Part shown: piece after piece, positions 54,406-63,799 of the stretch
Layout: each line of letters starts with the position of its first letter
Numbering within the stretch: the first letter of the stretch is position 1
NCBI GenBank assembly: GCA_023269825.1
Contig: JAGDWI010000001.1
Location: forward strand, 492,492-556,491
Reading direction: 5' to 3'
DNA from: Desulfurococcaceae archaeon
GTDB lineage: Archaea > Thermoproteota > Thermoprotei_A > Sulfolobales > Desulfurococcaceae
DNA: 64,000 nt
Notes under the pieces: generated by a model
The model's database searches: none
What the model was told of the DNA's origin: nothing
The model's input: only the letters and a program-made list of their open reading frames with translations
Program-made: the position numbers and the translations under genes

Positions 54406-56294
54406 TTCTTACCCCTCTTCATTACGAAGAAGGCTGCAACTAATACGACAACTAACACTACTCCTATTGCGAGTCCCAATGTTGTTAAATCTAATCCTGG
54501 AGTACTTGTTGGAGTACTTGTTGTTGCTATGGTGGTAGCTTGAGTTGGACTCTGAGTTGGCGTAGTTGCGGTGGCTGTGGGTAATGTGGGTGAAGTCGTG
54601 GTGGTTGTGGGTGTAGTTGATGGAGTAGTGGTTGTTGCTGGTGCTTTACCGAACCATGCTCTTAGCCAGCTGTTTATGGGTTCTACGCCAACTAGGTCCC
54701 ATGGCATGTTGTTCCAGCCTTCTCTATATATGAAGAACGCCGGGAGATCTAGTAGTGGCACATATACGAGATCCTTTGCGAAAATTTCCTGTGCTTTGAA
54801 GTATATTTCTCTCCGCTGAACTGGGTCAGCTGCTCTTGATCCCTCTATTACTAATCTATCGAATTCAGGGTTTGAGTAGTTAGCGAAGTTAATGTACGCG
54901 AACCCAGCGTACCTCATGTACATGTTGTGCGGGTCGGGTCCATGGAATCCATCACATAGTGCTATGTCAAAATCCCTGTTTTTGACTACTTTGGTTTCCC
55001 ATGTAGCGATCTCATATACTTCCAGTGACACTTTTAACCCTACTCTACGTAATTGTTCCTTGAGGACTTGGCCTATGGCTTCAGATGTTGAACCCTGGAA
55101 TACTAGTAGTCTGAGTTCTAGTGAAGTCCCGTTAGGCAGAGTCCTAAACCCATCCGGTCCTACTTTGAAGCCTAATTGGTCGAGTATCTGCTTAGCTTTC
55201 TCCGGGTCGTATGGTGGCAGGGTTGCGTTGGGGTTCCACCATGCAGCCATTCCAGGTAGCCACGCTGTTGTTGCTGGGAAAGCGTATCCATTGTATGCTT
55301 TCTGGTTTAACTCGTTTCTATCTATGCTCATAGCTATTGCAAGCCTGAAATTGTAGTCTTGGAACAATGGGTTCAACATGTTGAACCCTATGTAGTATCT
55401 GCTCAGAGTTGGCAGTGTTTTAACAATTATGCCCGGGGTTTTATTGAGCATTGGTATATCAGATATAGGCGGCGCGTTTTGCAGTACGTCTCCTTCACCA
55501 GCTAGGAATGTTTGCTCAGCGCTCGTGGGGTCGGGTACTATCTTGTACACGACCTTATCCACGCATGGTCTTCCCTTGAAGTACTTATCATTCGCTTCTA
55601 GAACTATGTGGCTTCCTTTAACGTACTCAACGAACTTGAATGGGCCTGTACCAATCGGGTTCTGCAATGCAGGGATCTTTGGATCCATCCAATCAGAGTA
55701 CTCTGTTTTATTGTACACATGTTCAGGCAGTATCCATGTTCCATACCAAGCCAGGAAAGATATGAATGCAGGGAAAGACTCATTGTACACGAATTTAACG
55801 GTGTAGTCATCTAAGCAGACAACATCTTGTAAATTACTCATTTTCAAGTTATTGAATGCTATTCCTTTAAACTTCTTAATTGCGTCAAAAGTCCATTTCA
55901 CATCTCGGCATGTAAATGGTTGACCATCATGCCATGTAACGTTTTTCCTCAAGTTAAACACGAACTCTGTTGCATTGGGGTTAGTAGACCAGCTCTCCGC
56001 TAGATCCGGGATCACGTTATATGCGTAGTCTAGTGCAACTAACCTATTAAATATGCTTGGGTTAATACCGTTTAAGGCATCATCCACTTGGCTATTGGGG
56101 TTAAAGCTCTTGGGTTCACCCCAGTAGATTACTACAAGTGTTCCCCCTTTAACTGGGCAAGTGTTTTGCTGAGTTGTCTGTGTCTGAGAGTATATTATTG
56201 GAGTCACTGCACTCATGGCTAGTAGGAGGGACAATACGATCACTACTATGGATGTGTTTTTCACGTATTTCATTATTTCACCCATAGATGCCAT
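54402..56294 (-). CDS. Oligopeptide-binding protein (DppA/OppA-like), C-terminally membrane-anchored
   Basis: A 630-residue peptide-binding protein (family 5). Residues 1-36 are a signal peptide; the binding domain has the usual blocks RKNVTWHDGQPFTCRDVKWTFDAIKK, PIGTGPFKFVEY and AIAMSIDRNELNQKAYNGYA. Near the end is a Thr/Ser/Pro linker of about 50 residues and a membrane helix (LGLAIGVVLVVVLVAAFFVM) with the tail KRGKK. This C-terminal anchor contrasts with the sugar-binding protein of the same window, which has an N-terminal one. Substrate probably oligopeptides, although some family members bind sugars. ATG 56294. Confidence 0.9.
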   Translation of the reverse strand: MASMGEIMKYVKNTSIVVIVLSLLLAMSAVTPIIYSQTQTTQQNTCPVKGGTLVVIYWGEPKSFNPNSQVDDALNGINPSIFNRLVALDYAYNVIPDLAESWSTNPNATEFVFNLRKNVTWHDGQPFTCRDVKWTFDAIKKFKGIAFNNLKMSNLQDVVCLDDYTVKFVYNESFPAFISFLAWYGTWILPEHVYNKTEYSDWMDPKIPALQNPIGTGPFKFVEYVKGSHIVLEANDKYFKGRPCVDKVVYKIVPDPTSAEQTFLAGEGDVLQNAPPISDIPMLNKTPGIIVKTLPTLSRYYIGFNMLNPLFQDYNFRLAIAMSIDRNELNQKAYNGYAFPATTAWLPGMAAWWNPNATLPPYDPEKAKQILDQLGFKVGPDGFRTLPNGTSLELRLLVFQGSTSEAIGQVLKEQLRRVGLKVSLEVYEIATWETKVVKNRDFDIALCDGFHGPDPHNMYMRYAGFAYINFANYSNPEFDRLVIEGSRAADPVQRREIYFKAQEIFAKDLVYVPLLDLPAFFIYREGWNNMPWDLVGVEPINSWLRAWFGKAPATTTTPSTTPTTTTTSPTLPTATATTPTQSPTQATTIATTSTPTSTPGLDLTTLGLAIGVVLVVVLVAAFFVMKRGKK

Positions 56295-56312
56295 TTATAT
56301 ATCCAGCGAGGG

Positions 56313-56322
56313 GTTTATAAAC
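56313..56322 (-). promoter_or_regulatory. Promoter of the oligopeptide transporter genes
   Basis: The palindromic GTTTATAAAC, centred near 56318, predicts a minus-strand start near 56292, so the binding-protein mRNA would be leaderless or nearly so. AATATATAAATTT (56325-56337) could serve the divergent M14 gene. Confidence 0.5.
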
Positions 56323-56377
56323 TTAATATATAAATTTATGCACACATTTATACCACACTATGAGCGGGTGAAAGTTT

Positions 56378-57760
56378 TTGAGTAGTGTAATGAAAATTTG
56401 TGAAAAATATATGAGTCTTGTTCCACGCATCGATGAATTTCTAACAATTTCAGAGTTAAGGGAAAGCAGCTTGAAGTTTGTGAGAGAAAACAGTGATGTA
56501 GCGGAATTACTGGAGTTAGGGGTTTCAAGAAGCGGTGACCCGGTTGAAGCATTAGTTATTAGGGGTGGAGAAGATAAAACAGTCCTCGCATTCGGGTTCC
56601 CACACCCTAATGAACCAGTTGGCTCTATGACACTGGAGGCATTAACTAGGATCTTCGCGAGCAATAGAGACTTATTAAGAGAGACGAAAGCAACGTGGAT
56701 CATCGTTAAAGCGGCAGATCTCTACGGTGCTAAGTTGAATGAGGGATGGTTTAAAGGAGGTTTCAACGTAGTCAAGTACGCGTTGAACTATTATCGTCCA
56801 CCGGGATATAAGCAAATTGAGTGGAGTTTTCCATTCGAGTATAAAGAACTAAAGTTTAATAATCCCACTCCTGAAACACAAGCATTGATGAATCTCATTG
56901 ATGAGTGGAAACCCACACATATCTATAGTTTACACAATGCAGGTTTCTCTGGAACATACTATTACTTAACGAGAGACCCGGGTAAACAAGTGCTAGAAGT
57001 ACTTTACGAAGTACCTAAAGCACTGGGTGTACCAGTGCACCGTGGTGAACCTGAAGCACCATACATGAAGAAACTATATGAAGGAGTATTCTTGATGCCC
57101 AGTACTAGTGAAGTATATGATTGGCTTGAAAAATACCTGGGTAAACCACCCGTTGACGTCATTAGGCACGGTGGAAGCAGCTATGACTACGCTAAGAGAG
57201 TGAACCCAAGCGTATTCGAGCTTGTGAGCGAGGTACCCTACGTGTATGATGATAGATTAAACAACGATACACCAATAGGTATACCTAGAAGAGAAATCCT
57301 CAGGATTAGTATTAGGAGAGAAGAGGAATTATTGAAGGAGATCTCCGAGGAAGTAGAGAAAATAAAACCATATATGTCGCTCGATAATCCATTCTACGAG
57401 TCTCTAGTTAATTTCCTGGAAACAGGCGTTAAACACATTGAAGCAGAGAAGAAGTGGATAGAGGAAGACCCAGCATTAGAGGAGAGTGCAACTGTTGCAC
57501 AAGCATTCGACGCTTACACAGTGCCAGTGTTCTACGGGGGTTTACTGAGATACGGGTTACTTTACCGCGCTATACTCTTCGAGAAAAACAGGTCTAATTT
57601 TACAATAAACTTACAAGTGGTTGGGGATAGAGCCTACTCGAAAATTATGGAGTTAGCGAGCATGTTCAAGAAGTACTCTAACTACTACGTTATAGAAGTA
57701 GATAAACTCGTTAAAATACAGTTAGCATCCATAGTGTCAACTGTTCTGATGATAAGTTAA
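56378..57760 (+). CDS. M14-type zinc carboxypeptidase-like protein
   Basis: A 460-residue putative metallopeptidase. The zinc ligands are visible as H76 and E79 in GFPHPNEPVGSM and H186 in YSLHNAGFSG. An extra C-terminal helical region (residues about 300-460) is not part of the M14 core. No signal peptide, so it probably acts on imported peptides in the cytoplasm; it is divergent from the oligopeptide transporter. TTG start at 56378 with GGGTGA seven bases upstream. An amidohydrolase or deacylase role, as in AspA-like relatives, is possible. Confidence 0.83.
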   Translation: MSSVMKICEKYMSLVPRIDEFLTISELRESSLKFVRENSDVAELLELGVSRSGDPVEALVIRGGEDKTVLAFGFPHPNEPVGSMTLEALTRIFASNRDLLRETKATWIIVKAADLYGAKLNEGWFKGGFNVVKYALNYYRPPGYKQIEWSFPFEYKELKFNNPTPETQALMNLIDEWKPTHIYSLHNAGFSGTYYYLTRDPGKQVLEVLYEVPKALGVPVHRGEPEAPYMKKLYEGVFLMPSTSEVYDWLEKYLGKPPVDVIRHGGSSYDYAKRVNPSVFELVSEVPYVYDDRLNNDTPIGIPRREILRISIRREEELLKEISEEVEKIKPYMSLDNPFYESLVNFLETGVKHIEAEKKWIEEDPALEESATVAQAFDAYTVPVFYGGLLRYGLLYRAILFEKNRSNFTINLQVVGDRAYSKIMELASMFKKYSNYYVIEVDKLVKIQLASIVSTVLMIS

Positions 57761-57850
57761 TGATTCCAAAAGCAGTGTTTTTAACGGAATTAATAGTTAT
57801 AAACTATTCCTCCCTTATATTTCCATTGTAAAGCAGGAAAAGGTGACCGG

Positions 57851-57865
57851 GTGTTCTGAGAACAC
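57851..57865 (+). promoter_or_regulatory. Perfect palindrome upstream of the hydrogenase genes
   Basis: GTGTTCTGAGAACAC has two 7-base arms around one base. It lies between a probable TATA (CTTATATTT, 57812-57820, or AGTTATAAACTATT, about 57789-57802) and the first hydrogenase codon (57880), where a bound repressor could block transcription. It resembles but does not match the GTTn3AAC half of the Pyrococcus SurR site (spacing is five here). Confidence 0.5.
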
Positions 57866-57879
57866 GTGACTCATATTAT

Positions 57880-58965
57880 TTGGGAAGCGTGTATGACTTA
57901 GATAGATTAATTAGAATACTGAGAGAGAATTTGAATCTACAGTTGCAGGGATACCGGTACCATGCTGGGAGAGTCTCATGGGGTGAAATTAATGGTATCG
58001 CTGATTTACCGCTAAGTGTAGAAGACTACGTTGAACCAGGACTATATAGGTTAAAGGAGGGTTACAGGTTCAGACATAGCTCTGTATCACCCAAAGTATT
58101 CCTACTTCCCTCAGAGCAAGTATTTCTATATGAATCCGAGGACTACGCTCGCGTTAAAGCACCTGATACAAGTGAAATGAGGCAAACCGCTTTGTTTGGT
58201 ATAAAGCCATGTGATCGCAGGGCAATAGAAGTACTCGATAATATCATAGGCTCCAAGAACCCTGTTTACGCGAGTAGGAGGAAATCTATAGCAGCAATAA
58301 TTGTGGAAGAGTGCTTGGAACCCAATAATAATTGCTTCTGCGGAGCAGTGGGCAGTGGTCCATCTATAGAGGGGGGTTTCGACGTAGCGTATGCTAGGCT
58401 AGATGAGAAACGCGTATTCTTCAAATATGGAAGCGAACTAGGTAGAGATATCCTTGTCAAGCTAGATTTAAAACCAGCTGGTGAAAGAGAAGTCAACGAG
58501 TACCGTGAAAAAATAGAGTCAACAAGAGAATTAACTAGTAGAGCATTCAGTAGAGTCATGAGAGAAGTACAGGAGAACCTGTTGAGTAAAGCAAGAGATA
58601 AAGACTTATGGCTCAAGGTGTCAGAGGACTGTGTTGGCTGCGGAAACTGCAATTTCGTTTGCCCTACTTGTTTCTGCCTAGAATTCGAGTACAGTATTAA
58701 CGAGCAGAACATGGGAGTAAAAACAGCTCAGTGGACTGGGTGCCTACTCTACACTTATGGGCAAGTCGCAGGCGGCCACTTTAGACCAGAACTATACACT
58801 AGGTACAGGCACTTCGTACTACACAAGTTCGTGTTTTACCCTAAGCAAATAGGTTTAATTGGATGTGTTGGATGCGGTAGATGTATAACGTGGTGCCCGA
58901 TGGGCATAGATCTACGTGGATCCGTGAATAGTGTTGCTCAGGGTGGAGTTAATGCAGGTAAGTGA
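57880..58965 (+). CDS. hydB: Sulfhydrogenase/NiFe hydrogenase beta subunit (4Fe-4S)
   Basis: A 361-residue electron-transfer subunit. The N-terminal part has the HydB blocks LFGIKPCDRRAIEVLD and EECLEPNNNCFCGAVG; the C-terminal half carries two 4Fe-4S motifs, CVGCGNCNFVCPTCFC and CVGCGRCITWCP. It is the first gene of a beta-gamma-delta-alpha set in the same order as Pyrococcus hydBGDA, for a cytoplasmic group 3b hydrogenase that couples H2 to NAD(P)H and can reduce sulfur. TTG start at 57880; GTG 57889 is an alternative. It overlaps the gamma gene by 14 bases. Confidence 0.93.
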   Translation: MGSVYDLDRLIRILRENLNLQLQGYRYHAGRVSWGEINGIADLPLSVEDYVEPGLYRLKEGYRFRHSSVSPKVFLLPSEQVFLYESEDYARVKAPDTSEMRQTALFGIKPCDRRAIEVLDNIIGSKNPVYASRRKSIAAIIVEECLEPNNNCFCGAVGSGPSIEGGFDVAYARLDEKRVFFKYGSELGRDILVKLDLKPAGEREVNEYREKIESTRELTSRAFSRVMREVQENLLSKARDKDLWLKVSEDCVGCGNCNFVCPTCFCLEFEYSINEQNMGVKTAQWTGCLLYTYGQVAGGHFRPELYTRYRHFVLHKFVFYPKQIGLIGCVGCGRCITWCPMGIDLRGSVNSVAQGGVNAGK

Positions 58966-59797
58966 TTCATTAAGAATCCTTAGATCAAGGAAAGCAATCG
59001 TAGTCAGAGTAGTCGATGAAGCACCTGCAGTTAAAACATTCACTCTGAGAATAGAGGGAGAACATGACATTAAACCGGGACAATTCAACATGATCTACTA
59101 TTGGGGAATAGGTGAAGCACCAATATCTCTGGCTAATCTACCGGTGAGATCAGGGGGTTCAACAATAATTGAGCACACTGTGAGAAGCACAGGCATTGTG
59201 ACGAACACTATAATCGAGAAAGCTAGAACTGGTTCAATTCTAGGCGTTAGAGGACCATACGGTAAAGGATGGCCACTTGACAAACACGAGAACATGAACA
59301 TAGTTATCGTTGCAGGAGGAATAGGCCTCGCACCACTTAGACCCGTTATTAAATACATTGAGAAAAATAGAGGAAAATACCGTGATATCTACATACTATA
59401 TGGTGCTAGAACCCCTACAGACATGCTCTACAAGTACGAGTTAGACAACTACTTCAAAATACCTGGTGTTAAAGTAATGTTATCATCAGATGTGAGAGTT
59501 GAAGGTTGGAGTCACTACGTTGGCTTCGTCACAGACCTAGTTAAAAACATCGAAGTTAAACCAGAGGAGACAGTGTCATACGTGTGTGGCCCAGAAGTCA
59601 TGATGAGAGTTGCAGTAAGGAGACTACTCGAGAAGGGCTTCAGAAAAGAAAACATATACTTATCACTAGAACGCAGAATGAGATGCGGAATAGGTTTATG
59701 CGGAACCTGTCAATTCGGACACTACTTCGTATGCAAAGATGGACCAGTGTTCCCGTATAGTGAAGTAGAAGACTACTTATGGATTGAAGGGGTGTAA
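58952..59797 (+). CDS. hydG: Sulfhydrogenase gamma subunit (FAD, NAD(P)-binding, 2Fe-2S)
   Basis: A flavoprotein of about 281 residues that exchanges electrons with NAD(P)H. The FAD domain (FTLRIEGEHDIKPGQFNM), the NAD(P) domain (IVIVAGGIGLAPLRPVIK, and YVCGPEVMM) and the C-terminal cluster motif MRCGIGLCGTCQFGHYFVC are present. ATG 58952 is preferred to the further upstream start at 58931, since GGTGGAG lies four bases before it. It overlaps the beta gene and precedes the delta gene by 3 bases. Confidence 0.93.
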   Translation: MQVSDSLRILRSRKAIVVRVVDEAPAVKTFTLRIEGEHDIKPGQFNMIYYWGIGEAPISLANLPVRSGGSTIIEHTVRSTGIVTNTIIEKARTGSILGVRGPYGKGWPLDKHENMNIVIVAGGIGLAPLRPVIKYIEKNRGKYRDIYILYGARTPTDMLYKYELDNYFKIPGVKVMLSSDVRVEGWSHYVGFVTDLVKNIEVKPEETVSYVCGPEVMMRVAVRRLLEKGFRKENIYLSLERRMRCGIGLCGTCQFGHYFVCKDGPVFPYSEVEDYLWIEGV

Positions 59798-59800
59798 CTA

Positions 59801-60559
59801 GTGTTACGCGTAGCCTTCCTCAAATTAACATCGTGCTCCGGCTGCTTGAACCAAGCACTCGTAGCACTGTTAGCAAGCGAGGATTTACTAAGTAAGTATG
59901 AAGTAGTCTACTTCACCGAGTTAGGGACTATTTCAAGCGATAATTATGATTTAGTGCTCGTAGAGGGGTCTGTTTCAAACACTAAGCAAGAGAGAGAACT
60001 AGAAGAATTCAGAGCTAGATCAAAAACCCTTGTAGCGCTGGGAACATGTGCTGTTCAAGGAGGAGTTCAATCACTACGCATCGGCGAAGACATCGAGGAA
60101 GTTAAGAAAACAGTGTATCCTTTCCCGGAGAAAATAGATGTTTATAGTGAACCAAAACCAGTAAGTGACATAGTGAAAGTCGATTTCTTCATTCAAGGTT
60201 GCCCAGTTAAAGGTGAAGCAGTCGTTAACTTACTTAGAAAATACGCTATCGGCGGATTACCCTTAATACTACCTGAAAGCGTGTGCAGTGAGTGTAAACG
60301 TAAGGGATTAACATGCGTAATGGTTTCTCAAGGTATTCCATGCATGGGCCCAATAACTGTTAGCGGTTGCGGTGCACTATGCCCATCATTCCAACGTGGA
60401 TGCTATGGATGCTATGGTCTAAGAACATGGGATATCAACGTATTTAAACTAGAGAAATTCATTGATAAGGTAAATAAGCTCGGCGCGCCTGGATCAATGA
60501 TTCAAACAGCCCTACGTGGATATGGATATAAATCATTCAAGTACGTGAAGGGGAGGTAA
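59801..60559 (+). CDS. hydD: Sulfhydrogenase delta (small) subunit
   Basis: A 252-residue small subunit that holds the Fe-S relay to the NiFe site. The proximal-cluster ligands are visible in TSCSGCLNQAL, GTCAVQGG and QGCPVKGEAV, and a further Cys-rich part (CSECKRKGLTC, CGALCPSFQRGCYGC) carries the other clusters. GTG start at 59801. It is followed directly by the large-subunit gene, where TAA abuts ATG. Confidence 0.94.
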   Translation: MLRVAFLKLTSCSGCLNQALVALLASEDLLSKYEVVYFTELGTISSDNYDLVLVEGSVSNTKQERELEEFRARSKTLVALGTCAVQGGVQSLRIGEDIEEVKKTVYPFPEKIDVYSEPKPVSDIVKVDFFIQGCPVKGEAVVNLLRKYAIGGLPLILPESVCSECKRKGLTCVMVSQGIPCMGPITVSGCGALCPSFQRGCYGCYGLRTWDINVFKLEKFIDKVNKLGAPGSMIQTALRGYGYKSFKYVKGR

Positions 60560-61849
60560 ATGGATCAAGCCAAAATTGAACCACTTATAAGAGTTGAGGG
60601 CGAAGGAGAAATAACGGTGATCGTTAACGGAGAAAACCGCGTTAGAGGCGTAGAATACTATATCACGGAGGCACCGAGATTCTTCGAGTACATTGTTAGA
60701 AACAAACACTACACCACGGTACCAGACTTAGTTAGCAGAATATGTGGTTTATGCGGGTCATCATATATCCTCGGAGCAGCTAAAGCAATTGAAACAGGCC
60801 TAGGATTAAGTGTTCCACCGGAAGTCGAGCAGTACAGAGCCGTGGTTCACTTAGCTGAGAGAATAAAAAGCCACGTAATACATGTTGGCCTCCTAAATCT
60901 ACCGGATCTAATTGGAGCCAGAACATTCATGGATCTCGCGAAGAGAAACCCCGAGTTATTCAAGGCAATAATTGAACTCGTTAAACTATCAGAGTTATTG
61001 ATGAAGAGCATTGGTGGAAGAATACACAACGTCGTATCTATTCAAGTCGGTGGAGTAACCAAGTTTATTTCTAGAGAAGAAGCATTAAAGCTCAACAAGA
61101 TTATGAGGAAGACTCTTACTCCACTGTTAGCGAAGTTCGCTGATTTCGTGTTGAGTCTAGAGACATACCCTGGTGAAAAACAAGACTTAATACTGTGCTC
61201 GGTCTACGAGGATGAATACCCACATATGAGTACCATGATAGAGTGCAATGATATGAGAATAAATGCATATGAATTCTACGAGAAAACAGTTGAAGTCCTA
61301 CAACGCGAAAACAAAACAGCTCTACTCTACAAGATAAGTGGGAAACCATACGTTGTGGGACCTATTGCTAGATTCAACAAGCACATGGATAAATTAAAAC
61401 CAGAAACCATAGACTTACTTAAACAATATGGTTGGTACAGGAAACTAGACAACGTGTTCCAAGGAGCTATTGCGAGAGTAGCTGAAACCCATGACGCTGT
61501 GATCAAGATCACTGATTTTCTAGAGGGCTACGAAGCAATGAGTTACATTAGTAAAACAGAGCCAATAAAGAAAAGTGAGACAAGTACATGCGTTTACGCG
61601 ATTGAAGCACCTCGAGGAATACTATACCATAGATACACGGTGGATGAACAAGGCTTAGTCATAGATGCAAACTTAGTAACTCCCACAGCGCAGAACATTG
61701 CTGCAATGGAGGAAATTGGGCTCAGTAGAGTATTGAACAGTGTTCTAGGTGAAGACATCATAGAAACCCTTAGGAGAGTAGCCGTAGCGTTTGATCCATG
61801 TATTTCTTGCTCAGTGCACTCTATGCCTGTAAAAATAGTGAAGAACTAA
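60560..61849 (+). CDS. hydA: Sulfhydrogenase alpha (large, NiFe) subunit
   Basis: A 429-residue catalytic subunit. The L2 motif DPCISCSVH is intact near the C-terminus and is followed by SMPVKIVKN, which a hydrogenase-maturation endopeptidase should remove. The L1 motif reads RICGLCGSSY: both Cys ligands are kept, but the His three residues further, usual in CxxCxxxH, is Tyr. The enzyme interconverts H2 and NAD(P)H in the cytoplasm. No maturation (hyp) genes are in the window. ATG 60560. Confidence 0.93.
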   Translation: MDQAKIEPLIRVEGEGEITVIVNGENRVRGVEYYITEAPRFFEYIVRNKHYTTVPDLVSRICGLCGSSYILGAAKAIETGLGLSVPPEVEQYRAVVHLAERIKSHVIHVGLLNLPDLIGARTFMDLAKRNPELFKAIIELVKLSELLMKSIGGRIHNVVSIQVGGVTKFISREEALKLNKIMRKTLTPLLAKFADFVLSLETYPGEKQDLILCSVYEDEYPHMSTMIECNDMRINAYEFYEKTVEVLQRENKTALLYKISGKPYVVGPIARFNKHMDKLKPETIDLLKQYGWYRKLDNVFQGAIARVAETHDAVIKITDFLEGYEAMSYISKTEPIKKSETSTCVYAIEAPRGILYHRYTVDEQGLVIDANLVTPTAQNIAAMEEIGLSRVLNSVLGEDIIETLRRVAVAFDPCISCSVHSMPVKIVKN

Positions 61850-61873
61850 TAGTTGACTTTAAACTAGTAATAA

Positions 61874-61879
61874 TTTTTT
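61874..61879 (+). terminator. Oligo-T terminator after the hydrogenase genes
   Basis: Six T residues 25 bases past the hydA stop, within an AT-rich spacer, before the end of the convergent ATPase gene. Confidence 0.4.
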
Positions 61880-61904
61880 AACACACACTACTTTTTCACG
61901 TGGT

Positions 61905-63302
61905 TTAATCCTTGACTACTTTCCCTAATTCCTCGATAATCTCCCTAATGCAGACTGATACTTCACTTGAATTCAGTAATTGTGGTTTACCGAACCTTGC
62001 CCAAGCGTAAAGCTTGTAGTCAACGCAGTCCTTTCCGCACTTCGCTTTCAACACTACATCCGATATTGATGCATTGATTCTACTTAGCAGCGGATTTATT
62101 CTACTAGCATACCTAGCCATCATTACGCCTTTCTTCTTGAAATAGAATACCTGGTTTTGCAGCAAGTGCATGTAGTTCTCTATGTCTTTCGTGGAGCTCA
62201 TTAATACTCCGACATCGTGGAATACAACTTGTGCTGGATCATATTGTTCAACGAGCTCGTTCTCAAAAGCATTTAACTCGGGTAAACTGTATGCATAAGG
62301 ATTTATCGGTTTAACAACCAGGTTTCTCAACGCATTGTCCACTACTCTACTATTACTCGCATGTTGCTTAATGACTTCTTCGAATAGGGCTCTTATACTC
62401 TCCTCGGGATACTTGTAGGTTACGAATAGAACTGGTTTCTTGAACTCGCTGATAATCATGCCAAGTAAAGGGATCAGTACTCCGGGTTCTCCCACTCTAT
62501 AGTGGGCAGGATACTCATAGTAAATAGTCATGGACTTCTTTAATTTCGGTAATGATATGCTGAGACTCCTACAGGGTGTTTCAATGAACTCGCGTACCTC
62601 GCTTATCTCAGACAATATTGGTGGAGGTAGAAGAACTATGCCGCGTTGAGGCTGAATCGAGAAAGGTATTTCAGCTAACGTTAACTGGTAGCCCCGGATT
62701 TTCCTTATCTCCATGTACCTAGCAATCAACCCTCTCATAACCCTGTGCTTGAGAACTAAGAATACGTCGCTAACGAATTCAATATCTCCCATTTCCAATT
62801 GCTCCTTACCGAAAGGTAGTTCAGCTATAAGTATCACCGGCCCCTTCACGATTTTCTGGAGCTCGTAGAAGAAGTTTTGGAGGTAACTCCTAGCTTTTAT
62901 GCTTGATGACGTTATCTTCAGTAAAGGCGATATAGAGTCTACTACGAGAACTCTGGGCGTGAACTCAACTATTTCCTTAGTGATTGAGCTCAGCAACTGA
63001 TCCAGCATCTCCTCGTCACTTATTAGAGGTAGCTTAATGAACTTGAAATACCCTTCCTTCTCGTACTTTTCGAGATTTAGACTTAAACCATATGTTTCCT
63101 CGTAGAATTTCTCCCTTGGTTCCTGGAAACTAATATATAAGCACTTATAACCCTGAGAAACCGCTGCAAGACTAATGGATGAAGCGAGAGTTGTTTTACC
63201 TGAACCAGGGTGACCAGCTATGACAATTAATTTCTCTTTTCCAAGGAATTCTCCAATGTATTTTTTGAGTTCACTAACTAAACTTATGGCATAGTTTTCC
63301 AA
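61905..63302 (-). CDS. KaiC/GvpD-like RecA-superfamily ATPase with a degenerate second domain
   Basis: A 465-residue protein. The first domain (residues about 1-240) has Walker A AGHPGSGKTT (29-38), Walker B RVLVVDSISPLL and KaiC-like blocks (LYISFQEPREKFYEE). The second half keeps a RecA-like pattern (VLFVTYKYPEESIRALFEE, VVFHDVGVLMSST) but no P-loop. Such archaeal proteins are thought to sense or signal; the target is unknown. TTG start at 63302 behind a GAGGGGA site, with TTTATAAAA near 63349-63358 as the promoter. It is convergent with the hydrogenase genes. Confidence 0.8.
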   Translation of the reverse strand: MENYAISLVSELKKYIGEFLGKEKLIVIAGHPGSGKTTLASSISLAAVSQGYKCLYISFQEPREKFYEETYGLSLNLEKYEKEGYFKFIKLPLISDEEMLDQLLSSITKEIVEFTPRVLVVDSISPLLKITSSSIKARSYLQNFFYELQKIVKGPVILIAELPFGKEQLEMGDIEFVSDVFLVLKHRVMRGLIARYMEIRKIRGYQLTLAEIPFSIQPQRGIVLLPPPILSEISEVREFIETPCRSLSISLPKLKKSMTIYYEYPAHYRVGEPGVLIPLLGMIISEFKKPVLFVTYKYPEESIRALFEEVIKQHASNSRVVDNALRNLVVKPINPYAYSLPELNAFENELVEQYDPAQVVFHDVGVLMSSTKDIENYMHLLQNQVFYFKKKGVMMARYASRINPLLSRINASISDVVLKAKCGKDCVDYKLYAWARFGKPQLLNSSEVSVCIREIIEELGKVVKD

Positions 63303-63799
63303 ACAATAATTCCCCTCATTAACACCACTAAATTCTCTGTAACACTAGTTTTATAAATTTTATAGTAGGTTTAAGTATTGAGATATGTATAACCTGGAGT
63401 TCATTTACTTAACCTAGGAGTCAACATATTAATCCCGAGGAAAAACATAAGCTCATCTCTATGAATCTTGTTTAGCAATATCTCTACTTAGATTCAAGGA
63501 TAATGAAGAACCATGTTTTCACTGGCTCCATGCACTTTGATGAGAAATCCTTCAATGTCTCCCAGCTATCTCGACTTCTCCATTACTCTAGTCTATTGTT
63601 TATAGTTGTTTACGTCATATTATCCACGCGCTCAGTGAACACTTGAATTTAGTGATTTTAATTCATTAACTCTATGCTTTAAACCTGGATCTCATTACCT
63701 TGTATTGTTTACGCTTGGATTATTACATGTTATTACATGCTATAACATAACGAATTAAGCTCATTCTCATCTGATTCCTTATTGAGGTGATTAGTGCTT
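63303..63799. other. 497-base intergenic region before the NuoE-like gene
   Basis: The longest spacer of the window. It has the promoter of the ATPase gene at its left end and, at 63720-63739, two tandem copies of TTATTACATG followed by CTATAACATAA, a possible TATA element for the NuoE-like gene. Between them there is no open frame of note, no C/D pattern and no strong hairpin. Confidence 0.65.
63720..63739 (+). repeat. Tandem 10-base direct repeat, possible operator
   Basis: TTATTACATG occurs twice without a gap (63720-63729 and 63730-63739), just upstream of CTATAACATAA. Direct repeats at a ten-base period face the same side of the helix, as expected for a regulator bound twice near the promoter of the NuoE-like gene. 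Confidence 0.4.

Noticed and set aside
57851-57865. A SurR binding site before the hydrogenase genes
   Set aside because: The GTT and AAC halves are five bases apart rather than three, and no SurR gene is seen. I kept it only as an unassigned palindrome.
63451-63560. TTTGATGA in the long spacer before the NuoE-like gene, as a C box
   Set aside because: No CTGA or C' box occurs at guide-RNA distance on that strand.
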